A stretch of DNA of 64,000 nt, from contig CAZQIC010000002.1 in NCBI GenBank assembly GCA_964593555.1, forward strand, positions 1 to 64,000, written 5' to 3'. The DNA comes from CAZQIC01 sp964593555 (GTDB lineage: Bacteria; Bacteroidota; Bacteroidia; JAFLBG01). The notes under the pieces were generated by a model. It was not told the DNA's origin. It saw only the letters and a program-made list of their open reading frames with translations, and searched no databases. The position numbers and the translations under genes are program-made. Position 1 is the stretch's first letter; each line of letters opens with the position of its first letter. This document shows, one piece after another, positions 1-10,700 of the stretch.

Positions 1-1448
1 ATCATTGCTAAACGATCTATTCCAATACCCATGCCAGATGTAGGTGGCATACCGTATTCAAGAGCACGCAAAAAATCATTGTCAATAAACATCGCTTCAT
101 CATCACCTTTTTGTGATAGTTTTAATTGTTCTTCGAAACGCGAACGTTGATCAAGAGGATCATTCAATTCACTATAAGCATTTGCTAATTCTTTACCATT
201 TACCATTAGCTCAAAACGTTCGACAAGTCCCTCTTTGCTGCGATGCCTTTTACACAATGGTGACATTTCAACTGGATAATCTATTATAAAAGTTGGCTGA
301 ATATAATTGCCTTCGCACTTCGCACCAAATATTTCGTCAACGAGTTTTCCTTTACCCATACTGGCTTCTGTATGAATGCCAAGATCCTTACAAACTTTTC
401 TCAATGCTTCTTCATCCATTCCGGCTATATCCACTCCTGTATGTTCTTTAATTGCATCGTACATAGTAATACGCTTGAACGGGCGTTGAAAATCGATTAC
501 TTTATCACCCAATTTTACTTTGGTATCATTATACAGATCGAGTGCAACCTTTTCAATCATCTCTTCTGTAAACTCCATCATCCAATTATAGTCTTTGTAC
601 GCAACATATATTTCCATTACTGTGAATTCCGGATTATGCGTGCGATCCATCCCCTCATTACGAAAATCTTTTGCAAATTCATATACTCCGTCAAACCCTC
701 CTACAATAAGGCGTTTCAAATAAAGTTCGTTGGCTATGCGCAAATACAAAGTAGTATCTAATGTATTATGATGCGTGGTAAAGGGTCTTGCAGCAGCTCC
801 ACCTGGAATGGGTTGTAAAATAGGTGTCTCCACTTCAAGGTAACCTTTTCCATTCATAAAACTGCGCATGGAACTTACAAGCTGGCTGCGTTTTGTAAAT
901 ACTTCTCTTACACCCGGATTTACAATCAAATCAACATATCGCTGGCGATAACGCTGTTCAGGATCGGTAAAAGCATCATGTACATTTCCTGCCTCGTCTA
1001 ATTTGGCAATAGGAATTGGCTTTAATGATTTAGATAATAATTTAATTGAAGTAGCATGAATAGAAATTTCACCCACTTTGGTTGTAAATACATATCCTTT
1101 TATCCCGACAATATCTCCTATGTCCAACAATTTTTTAAACACAGCATCGTACAAAGATTTATCTTCCCCCGGACAAATATCATCGCGGCGAATATACAAT
1201 TGAATGCGCCCTGTACTATCCTGTAAACTCGCGAAACAGGCTTTTCCCATATCGCGCACAGTCATAATACGACCTGCGATACTAACATTTTTAAAATTTA
1301 ATTTATCGCGCTCATAACTAGCATGAATTTCTTTTGCAGAAGTATTTACTTCATACAATTCGGCAGGATAAGGATCAATCCCCAGCTTTTTTATTTCTTC
1401 AAGTGAGTTTCTCCTTTGAATTTCCTGTTCGCTTAATGCTTCACTCAT
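1..1448 (-). CDS. lysS: Lysyl-tRNA synthetase, class II (3' end cut by window edge)
   Basis: Charges tRNA-Lys with lysine in the cytoplasm. The frame reads from an ATG at 1448 through 482 codons and runs off the window at base 1, so roughly the last 20 residues are missing. Visible landmarks are the N-terminal OB-fold anticodon-binding domain (about residues 55-150), the class II motif 2 region (FAKDFRNEGMDRTHNPEFT) and motif 3 at the window edge (GMPPTSGMGIGIDRLAM), which is the LysRS signature. A TATATTTG -7 box lies just upstream (1472-1465), so the gene can be transcribed on its own even though it follows the sensor gene by only 40 bp on the same strand. Nothing unusual was seen in the portion present. 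Confidence 0.97.
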   Translation of the reverse strand, partial: MSEALSEQEIQRRNSLEEIKKLGIDPYPAELYEVNTSAKEIHASYERDKLNFKNVSIAGRIMTVRDMGKACFASLQDSTGRIQLYIRRDDICPGEDKSLYDAVFKKLLDIGDIVGIKGYVFTTKVGEISIHATSIKLLSKSLKPIPIAKLDEAGNVHDAFTDPEQRYRQRYVDLIVNPGVREVFTKRSQLVSSMRSFMNGKGYLEVETPILQPIPGGAAARPFTTHHNTLDTTLYLRIANELYLKRLIVGGFDGVYEFAKDFRNEGMDRTHNPEFTVMEIYVAYKDYNWMMEFTEEMIEKVALDLYNDTKVKLGDKVIDFQRPFKRITMYDAIKEHTGVDIAGMDEEALRKVCKDLGIHTEASMGKGKLVDEIFGAKCEGNYIQPTFIIDYPVEMSPLCKRHRSKEGLVERFELMVNGKELANAYSELNDPLDQRSRFEEQLKLSQKGDDEAMFIDNDFLRALEYGMPPTSGMGIGIDRLAM

Positions 1449-1464
1449 ATAGTTATTATTTATA

Positions 1465-1472
1465 CAAATATA
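1465..1472 (-). promoter_or_regulatory. Putative lysS promoter, -7 box TATATTTG
   Basis: On the minus strand TATATTTG fits the Bacteroidota -7 consensus TAnnTTTG, ending 16 nt before the lysS ATG. No TTG sits at the expected -33 spacing, so the call rests on the -7 box alone. Confidence 0.4.
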
Positions 1473-1488
1473 TATAAACCAAGGCCGA

Positions 1489-4400
1489 TTACAGACGAAT
1501 TCCTATCACCAAAATATCATCGATCTGTTCAACATCTCCCGTCCATGTCGTTAATGTATCCTTTATGGTCTTATATTGTTCTTTCATAGAGAGTTTACAA
1601 ATGCCAATGAGCAGCTCCTGCAATCTTTTGCTGGTATATTTTTTACCTCTTTCTCCACCAAACTGATCTACATACCCGTCGGAGAAAATATAAACCGTAT
1701 CTCCTTTTTCTAACTGCACTTTATGATTCGTAAAAGTTGTTTTTTCTTCGAATTGCATTCCGCCAATGCTTAACTTATCTCCTTTTATTTCCTCGAATGT
1801 TCCATTGTTTTTTATGATATACAAAGGTCGGCGCGCTCCTGCATATTGTACCACCCGATTATTTTTATCAATAGAACAAAACGCAAGATCCATTCCATCT
1901 TTTGATTCCATAGTTTCTCTGTCCTGCTTTAATGCCTTGCGAACCTCATCATTTAAGTTGCCAAGAATTAATGCAGGTTCGGTAACTTTTTGTTTGTTGA
2001 TGATTTCATTCAACAATGTATTACCGATCATGCTCATGAACGCTCCGGGAACACCATGACCCGTACAATCAACGGCCGCAATATAAGTCGCTTCTTCTTT
2101 TATATTGAACCAATAAAAATCTCCGCTCACTACATCACGCGGCTTAAAAAATATAAATGAATCAGGCAATACTTTCTTCAGATCTTCATGCAATGGCAAA
2201 ATTGCATCCTGTATTTGTTTGGCGTATTGAATACTGTCCTTTATATCCTGGTACGCATATGAAAGCTTATTGTGCGCAACAGTTAACTCTTTTGTTCTTT
2301 CATCTACCTTTTCTTCCAAAACCCTTTTTTCTTTTTCAAGCCTTGCAGTTCGCCAATTAATAAAACCAATTATAGATACTATTGCTAAAATGGATGCTAA
2401 ACTATAAAACCACCATGTACGCCAGAATGGAGGACTAATTGTAAAACTATATGAGACCTCATCTTCACTCCAATAACCATCACTGTTAACTGCTTTCACT
2501 TTAAAAGTGTAATCGCCAGGAGGAATATTGGAGTACACTGCCTCATTGGTATTTATTTGTGGAGACCAATTCTTGTCAAAATTTTCAAGAATATATGTGT
2601 ACTTAACATTGTTAGTAGTGAGTGCCTGGAAATTAAACGTAAGGTGATTGTTTTTATACGATAAATCTAAATTCAATGGCAGATGAGTTTTCGCATCAAT
2701 ACTATCCGAATACGTTGGCCAATCAACATCCTGATAAAAAAGTTTTATATCGGTTAAAGCCAATTTCGGCGGAATTTTATTTTCAAAATCGTATGCAGGA
2801 TTATATCTAGACAGTCCATTGGCTGTAGCGATCCATAATATATTTTCATTGTCCACCATCATTCCATTATGAGCAATTTCAGTTGATCTAAAACCATCAT
2901 ACTCTCCATAGTATCGTATTGAATTTGGCTGGCCGCTGTTTGAAAACCCTATTCTATTTACGCCTTTATCTGTTCCAACCCATAAATTGTTTTTATCATC
3001 AACAAGCAATGCATTTATCAAGTCTGAACATAGTCCTTGCTCAACTGAAATGGATGAAAATGATTTACCATCAAAACAAACAACCCCCCCTTCTGCAGTT
3101 CCAAAAAACAAATTCCCTTTTTCGTTTTCACAAATGGCCCAAACAGTGTTGTCGGTCAGACCATCCTTCTTACTATATGTCTTTATATTTTTTCCATCGT
3201 ACCTCACAAGTCCTTCTTGAAAAGTTCCAAACCAGACGTCTCCCTTACTATCAGCAAAGCTTGTTAAAAAATTATTTCCTGGCATTCCGTTACTTGAGCC
3301 AAATGCTTTTATACTATCATTAAAAAATTTAAAAACACCTCCGCCAAATGTAGAAATCCAAATTGCTCCAGTTTTATCCCCTGTAATATTGGTTATTGTT
3401 TGATTTGATATTTTTTTTATCAATTCCGAATATCCTTTACTAACCAGTGGAGGCGAATTAATATGTTTTAACACAGCCAAACCAGATGATTCTTTCCCTA
3501 ACCAAATATTTTCATTTTTATCAATATATAATCCTGTTATAACACCATCAGAAAGAAGTTTATCATTTTTTAAACGATCAATTCCTTCAATATCCAATTT
3601 ATTAACCCCCATTCCATTTGTTCCAATCAAATACTCTCCACTTTTTAGCTGCTTGACCAAGGTGACCTTATTGCTTGACAAACCATCTCTTTCTGTAAAT
3701 GTTACAATTGCCTCATTTTTCAAAACACACAATCCAGATCCCGCAGTGCCTATCCATAGATTTCCTTCATAATCTGTACTTAATGATTGTATTATATTAC
3801 TTGACAGGCCCTCATTTTCCGAATAAAAAAAGACATTAGATCGATCGTATTTTACAACTCCGTACGAGGTTCCAATCCATATATTCTCCCTGTTGTCTTC
3901 AACTATATCACCAATAAAATCTCCGGAAATTTCAGTTGAAATAAAAAAGGGTTCTATCTTGTCATTGACCATCCTATAGACTCCAATTGAAGTTGTACCC
4001 ATCCAAAGGACACCCTTACCATCAAAACACAATGAAAAAACTCCAGTATTATCCAGCGCGCCTCCTCCATCATAAAAATGAAACCTCTTTCCATCAAATT
4101 TACAAACACCCTTATTTTTACTCCCAAACCATATGTTACCATTTTTATCTTCAGCAGCAGAAAGAAATTTGCTTGTTGTAAGACCATTTTGCTCATTATA
4201 ATTTAAAAATCTTTTACCATCATATTTATAAATACCGTTGCCCTCCGTGGGTATCCAAATATTTCCTTTAGAATCACAAATAATTGAAAAAATATCAAGG
4301 TTATCTAAGCCATCTTTTTTATCAAATATCATAAAGTGGCTTCCATCGAATTTAACAAGCGCTGTTCCAAAAACGCTAAACCAAATGTTCCCCTGCTTAT

Positions 4401-4659
4401 CTTCACATACTGCGGTTATATTATTGCCAGGCAAACCATTTTTTACGGTATAATTAAAAAATGTTTTTCCATTGAACTTACTCAAACCGCCTTCTGTGGC
4501 AATCCACAAAAAACCTTGCTTATCCTGAATTATATTTGGCACAATTGAATTGGACAAACCATTTTTTGTAGAAAAAACACGAATGTTGCTTTGTTGTCCG
4601 CAAAGAAACAGAGGGATAAATAAAAAAATGAAAAGCGTCTTTTGAAATTGTCTAATCAT
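1489..4659 (-). CDS. Beta-propeller sensor with Y_Y_Y domain, TM helix and SpoIIE/PP2C phosphatase output
   Basis: Predicted transmembrane signalling protein, 1056 aa. An N-terminal signal sequence (about 1-21) is followed by some fourteen two-component-regulator propeller (Reg_prop) repeats with the recurrent pattern D..GN.W.GT..G...FDG up to about residue 640. A Y_Y_Y domain follows (660-736), then one membrane helix (about 745-768), a coiled coil (770-815) and a SpoIIE-type PP2C phosphatase domain to the C-terminus. The phosphatase keeps its metal-binding acidic residues (VVSGDFYWF, VDCTGHGVPGAFMS, IFSDGYVDQFGG). The propeller should face the periplasm and bind a ligand, probably a glycan, as in hybrid two-component systems; the phosphatase would then act in the cytoplasm on a phosphoprotein such as an anti-anti-sigma factor. 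No such partner is encoded here, so target and ligand are inferred. Its ATG lies directly after the terminator of the upstream gene. Confidence 0.9.
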   Translation of the reverse strand: MIRQFQKTLFIFLFIPLFLCGQQSNIRVFSTKNGLSNSIVPNIIQDKQGFLWIATEGGLSKFNGKTFFNYTVKNGLPGNNITAVCEDKQGNIWFSVFGTALVKFDGSHFMIFDKKDGLDNLDIFSIICDSKGNIWIPTEGNGIYKYDGKRFLNYNEQNGLTTSKFLSAAEDKNGNIWFGSKNKGVCKFDGKRFHFYDGGGALDNTGVFSLCFDGKGVLWMGTTSIGVYRMVNDKIEPFFISTEISGDFIGDIVEDNRENIWIGTSYGVVKYDRSNVFFYSENEGLSSNIIQSLSTDYEGNLWIGTAGSGLCVLKNEAIVTFTERDGLSSNKVTLVKQLKSGEYLIGTNGMGVNKLDIEGIDRLKNDKLLSDGVITGLYIDKNENIWLGKESSGLAVLKHINSPPLVSKGYSELIKKISNQTITNITGDKTGAIWISTFGGGVFKFFNDSIKAFGSSNGMPGNNFLTSFADSKGDVWFGTFQEGLVRYDGKNIKTYSKKDGLTDNTVWAICENEKGNLFFGTAEGGVVCFDGKSFSSISVEQGLCSDLINALLVDDKNNLWVGTDKGVNRIGFSNSGQPNSIRYYGEYDGFRSTEIAHNGMMVDNENILWIATANGLSRYNPAYDFENKIPPKLALTDIKLFYQDVDWPTYSDSIDAKTHLPLNLDLSYKNNHLTFNFQALTTNNVKYTYILENFDKNWSPQINTNEAVYSNIPPGDYTFKVKAVNSDGYWSEDEVSYSFTISPPFWRTWWFYSLASILAIVSIIGFINWRTARLEKEKRVLEEKVDERTKELTVAHNKLSYAYQDIKDSIQYAKQIQDAILPLHEDLKKVLPDSFIFFKPRDVVSGDFYWFNIKEEATYIAAVDCTGHGVPGAFMSMIGNTLLNEIINKQKVTEPALILGNLNDEVRKALKQDRETMESKDGMDLAFCSIDKNNRVVQYAGARRPLYIIKNNGTFEEIKGDKLSIGGMQFEEKTTFTNHKVQLEKGDTVYIFSDGYVDQFGGERGKKYTSKRLQELLIGICKLSMKEQYKTIKDTLTTWTGDVEQIDDILVIGIRL

Positions 4660-4660
4660 G

Positions 4661-4698
4661 AAAAAAATTTGTCCGGACCATACCGCCCGGACAAATTT
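4661..4698 (-). terminator. Intrinsic terminator of the T9SS cargo gene, abutting the next ATG
   Basis: Perfect 12-bp inverted repeat (arms 4665-4676 and 4687-4698, loop of 10 nt). Read on the minus strand it ends in a run of seven T at 4667-4661. The last T is one base from the ATG of the propeller-phosphatase gene (4659). Confidence 0.85.
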
Positions 4699-4723
4699 AA
4701 AACAAATTAATGACTACTTAATT

Positions 4724-7700
4724 TTAATTGAGTATAAGCTTTTTCACAAGCTTATTGCCCTGATCATTGGAAATAATAACGGTATATATCCCCCTTGCAA
4801 AATTGGAAATATCCAATTGCTTGGTTTGTACATTCCCTAAACTATTTTGCCTTAAATTATCTGAAACCACCAGCTGACCCATTGAATTATATATTTCCAC
4901 TGCAAATTCTCCGGCACCAGATGGATACTGTATAGAGACAATTCCTTTGGTAGGATTTGGGTAAATTTCTACAGCTTTTGCATCGAAAATATTTTTAATT
5001 CCATTCGAAACCGTAGCCATCCCTCCTTTAGCATTAGACCTTGTTGTGCTAATTGTAGCTTCTGTAGGACTGCAACTCACACCCCAATTGGTCTCCAATA
5101 CATATCCCAAATTATTTGATACAGGAGGATTCAAATCTGTATATGCAATGTTTGAACCAGCGGTAGAGTCAATAAGGATAAAATTACCTGTACCAAAACT
5201 GTCCCTGTAAATTCTATAAAAATTAACAGCAGCGCCTTCATATAAATTCCAGGTAAGATTAACTTCTCCGGAAGTACCAATATTTGCCTGTAATAAAATT
5301 GTCTTGTGATAAGCACTCATGTTCCATTCGTTACCACATGTATCAATTACAGAAATTTTATACCTGTGCGATGTAACATTAGGGTTAGCTGCAGGTAGAT
5401 GTGTATTATCATCATATGCACTTAAGCTATCATATGGAACCGAAGCGATATGCACAAAAGAAGAAGTTATCTCCCTGTATATTCTAAAACTGTCGATATC
5501 ATTTGTAATTGGTTTTTCCCAAACTACTCTATTGAAAGTTGACGATGTATCAACAGTTACCAAACAAATTGGAATATTCGGTACGGTATAAACATTTATC
5601 GGCAGGGTTGATGTTGAACCGTTTCCACAGCCATTTACGCCTTTAACAGTTACGTTACCAGAAGAAGAGATTAGCGAATAGTCGATACTTATACTGTTGG
5701 TACTATCACCAGAAACAATGGTAACACCGGAAGGCAGTGTCCATAAATAATATGAAGCATTATTTACAAATCCTACAGAGTAACTTACTCCGGTTGGCAA
5801 CGGACACAAAACAATATTTGCCTGGCCGGAAATTGCACCGGCAGCATCAGGCAATGGATTAACTGTTATACTTACTTCCGAAGAATCACCGTTACCACAA
5901 GAATTGTTTCCGTATACTTTTACTGCACCGGAGTTTGCGCCTGTAAAATCAACTGTTATTGAATTTGTTCCTGATCCGTTTGTAATAATTGCACCAGGAG
6001 GAACACTCCAAATATGAGTTACTGCATTTGCAATGGAAGTAACCGAATATGTAATGCCGGACACTCCTTCACAAACTGTGGTTGAACCAGTTATAACACC
6101 TGCTGCGCTTGGCAACGGACTAACCGTAACCGGATATGCAGTAGAAGCGGTTCCGCTTCCGCACGTATTTGTTCCTTTAACAGTAATGTTACCGGATAAA
6201 GCACCAAGACCATAGTCAACATAAATAGAATCTGTGCCGGATCCGATTCCTATGTTGGCACCAGTTGGCAAGGTCCAGGTATATGAAGTTGCATTACTAA
6301 CCAGCGCCACCGTATAAAGAACACCTGTTTGTCCTTGACATACTGTTGAAAGCGCACCGGTAATACCTCCAGCCGCCGAAGGAAGCGGTAAAATATTTAC
6401 GAACCCTGATTTTACTTCTGGATCCGATGCTAAAAATCCATCCACAACTGTTAATGAAACTGTTTTTAATCCCGATGTAGCATAAGTTACTGTATGTGGC
6501 CCCTGTCCTGTAGCTGTGGCAGGCGTTGCACCAGAACCAAAGTTCCAGCTCCAGCTAACTATCACCGTTCCTGAAGAAACAGATGCATCAGTATACGTAA
6601 CTGAAGGACTTGCATTTATACATTGCGTTGTATTCGATGTCGTTGTAAAATCTGCTGTTAAAGGACAATTTTTTCTCCTAATTCCTAACTCACTATATGT
6701 TGAAGGACAATTCCCATTGCTGATGGTCCATCTAACGCGAGCGGTATCATTCACATTAAAACCGCTTATAGTAGAAGTGGCATTATTAAGATTAGATATT
6801 GTTATTGCTCCATTTGATCTGTATATATATGACCAAAGTCCTGTTCCAACTGTCGCAGTATTACCAGTTAAGTTTGTAAGCCCCGGGCAAATCAGCTGAC
6901 TGCCTCCAACACTTGCAGCGGTAGGGGTACGATCAACAGTAATTGTAAATGTTCTAACAATTGTATTGTTATTGGAAGCCCCATCATCAATAGTAACTGT
7001 AATTACAGCCGTACCATAAGCACCGTTGACAGGTGTATAACTTAGTGTCCCTGTAGTTAACGGGCTGGTATAATTTACGGTTGGGTTTGGAATTAAATTA
7101 GTGTTATTAGAGAGTGCTGTAACAACAAGTGTCTGCGACTCGCCACCTGAACCTGAAGTTATTCCGGAAAGATTAACTGTTTGCATACTTGAATTCTGGC
7201 AGACTGATGTAGGATTTGAAATAGCCGTAAGTGTTGGCGGCATATTAAGTGTAGTCTTCGTTCCAGTGAGATAGCTGGATGTCATATAATTCAACTGACA
7301 GGCAACTGAGCCGTTGTATTCAACAACACCAAACGCGTATGTTGTGTTGGATTGTAATCCTGTTACGGTAACACTTGTTCCATTTCCATTATAAACAACA
7401 TAGTTGCCACCGCCTAAATGCGTCCCGCTTCCATATATACTGTTTGCAGAATAATTAACCCCATCAAAAGGCGGCTGAGTTACAGGAGAAGAAAGGGGTT
7501 TTACTATTACTACTCTGTTGCTGCCTGCACCAATATTCCAGCTAACTGTTATTGAACCCGTGGTAACACCACTAAAGATCATATTCGTCGCAGCACTATT
7601 AGGTTCCGGAGAAAGTGGATTAATTGTATTTTGCAATACACAAACGTTTGAATTAGCTGTACCAGTTACTATGTCAGGCTTTCCATCTGAATTCAAATCG

Positions 7701-10700
7701 CCCCCGGATATAAAACGAGGTGTAGTATTTGAACCCATTGACAAATCGGAATATGCACTGAATGACATACTGCCGTTGTTTTTGAAAACAGAGACCGCAC
7801 TTATGGAAGTGTTGTACCCCGTAACGATATCTGTCCTTGATGTACCGTCGCCGTCAACATCCACTAAAATAAGTTCTTCTGGCGATCTTCCTACCGGAAC
7901 ACTTAAGCTGGTAGTTGTGCTAAATGATGAAGTATTAATGGTGCCCGATGTGGAATTTTTAAACACCCTCAGCGCATTTGCTCCTGCAGATGCAACAATA
8001 TCCGGCTTATTATCATTATCCAAATCACCTATGGCAATTCCCATTGAGCCGCTGACCATTGCAAAATCAATATACGTATTCATACTAATATTGCCTGTTG
8101 TGCTGGTATTTTTTAAGACAGCTATTTTTGATGCTCCATAACATGCAACCGCAATATCAACCTTACCATCAGCATCTAAATCGCTTACAGCTGTTTTCCA
8201 TGGATAAACATTAGTTCCAGCCGTACCAATGATAAAACTTTTCCTTTGAGCAAAATCAATAGATCCCATAGAGCTGATATTCCTGATGATCGAGATAGAA
8301 TCTCCTGAGGGATACCCAACAACAATGTCCGTCTTACCATCCTTATCTATATCCGCCGGGCTTATTGACCAGGGATAAGATTTTGATATAATATCTACTC
8401 TTGTTGCAAAAGAAACAGATCCTAACGTACTCGTGTTTCTAAAAAAAGATATGATCCCATAACCAAGGCCTGCACTTGTATAGTTTGTAACAGCTATATC
8501 CTTCTTTCCATCACCGTCAAAATCGGCCACAGCAAGGCCTATAGGCGGGGAATTGGTGGCAAAATCTGACTTGGTTGCAAAAGCGATATTGCTTGTACTT
8601 AAATTTCTGTATACACTAATTTTACTCGCAATGAAATTGGCGGTTATTACTTCCGGCTTTCCATCGCCATCAATATCACCAACAACATTTCCATAGCTTT
8701 GAACATCTCCCGCAAGTACTGTTGGTGTAGAGTAAGAAATTGTTCCGGCACAAGATGACGTAACAATAAATGGAGAAGCCGAATATGCCATCATTGAATT
8801 TACACTTACTGATATTGGTACGTAATTGGCGCCAGCCGGAGCTATAACAACCAACTGAGTAGGCGATGCACTGGAAACGCTGGCCTGGGTTGCTCCAAAA
8901 TAAACGATGTTATCTGTTGTGGTACTGCTAAAATTTGTTCCGTTTATGGTAACAAGGGTACCGAGTGTTCCTGAAGTCGCAGCAAATGAAGTTATGGTTG
9001 GAATGGCTGCCGAAGAAGTCGAAAAATCATCCGTTGCATATTGATTCGTAAAATAATTTTCTGCATTTCCATATGTACCATTGTATTCGTAAACAGAAAC
9101 ATTATAACTTGTGTTAGGCGAAAGGCCCGTAATGTTTAATGAATTTCCGGAACCGTTATAAACAGTATAATATCCGTTTCCGATTTGAGTACCATTCTGA
9201 AAAATAGTATTGGCTGTATAAGGACTAAGATCAACAGGAGTGTTTACGCCAGACCCAGCATGTATCCATCCGCTTAAATTAGCAAATGATGTTGCTGCAG
9301 TAGTTGAAGCAAAATTAGTAAGTGTGCCATTCATTCCGGGATATAGTATAGCAGAACTAACTGCAGTGGATGATGAAGTATAACCATCATCAAACTTCCA
9401 ATATCCTATCAAACTCGATTCGTTCCCGTTAAGGTTTTTATTCATGTTCGCCTGTATCTGGGGCTGAGTTAAAGCATAATTCCAGATTTGAGCATCATCA
9501 ATCTTTCCATTGAAATAGCTTCCTCCTGAAACAAAACCCATCATTATGTTTTGCGTGGTGGTGCATGTTGTTGGTGTTCCCACCCATGATACTGTACTCC
9601 TTAACACGCCATCAACATATATCTTTCCACCACTGTTATCAACCACATAAGCAACATGATGCCAAAGTCCATCGTTTATCTTGCCCCCATTATTTACAGA
9701 GTTTGTCCAAACATAATTGGAGCTGTTTGCAAAATATCCTGCATGTACATTTCCATTATCAACATAAATTTCATATCCATTCCAGCTGTTCAAAACATAC
9801 TTTCCAATAATACCATTCCATCCACTAGCACCTTGTAGAGTTTTAACCCATGTACAAACTGTTAAAGGCAATACATTTTGAGAACTATTATGTGGAACAC
9901 TCACATAATCATTCGATCCATCGAAAGAAATAGCCGTTTGTTTTCTTCCTGGTTTAACCGCAACTACCCTGTTTGCACCAGTGCCGCTTGTCCAGCTTAC
10001 AGTAAGAGAGTTAGTAGATATTCCCGAGAACTGTATAGCAGTCGATTCAAAATTTGGCTCTATTCTTTGTGTTTGTTGCGCTCCTGTTAAATAACTGCTC
10101 GTTAAATAATTATATGTTGCCACACTCGTTCCGTTATATTCATACACTGTAAATGCATACATTGTTTGTGCAGAAAGGCCGGTAACTGTTACATAATTGT
10201 CTGTTCCGTTATAAACTACATAAGCACCTGTAGCACCGATCTGTGATCCGCTTCCAAAAGTTGAACTTGCCGTGTATCCCGTAAAATCACTTGGTGTATG
10301 GGTATTTGTTGAAGCGGCTTTTGCTGTCACAATTCTTTTAACGCCATTTCCATTTTGCCAATTTACTGTTATAGAATTGTTAGTGACCTGTGTAAATGCA
10401 AGTGTTGACGCCGATACAGTGGGCTCTGCGGCTTGAGTATAAAATGAAAATGTCGCATAGCCGCTGGTTCGATAATTCTGAGCGCCAGACAATCCATTAT
10501 ATTCAAAAACTGCTATTGAATATTGCGTCTCCGGTGTTAAGCCAAATATCGTTAAGCCTGAACCTGTACTGGAATAGACAACATAGGCTCCTGAACCCAA
10601 ATCAGTTCCAATTCCATAGGTAGAACTGCTTGAATAGGCAGTGCCATCAACAGGAAGAATAAAATTTGTTGAAGCTGCCCTAACCGAAACAATGCGTCGT

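Noticed and set aside
7518..8141. 207-codon plus-strand frame opposite the giant T9SS gene
   Set aside because: It is antisense to a clearly coding FG-GAP region; its Val/Pro/Ser-rich composition is the shadow of the repetitive coding strand.
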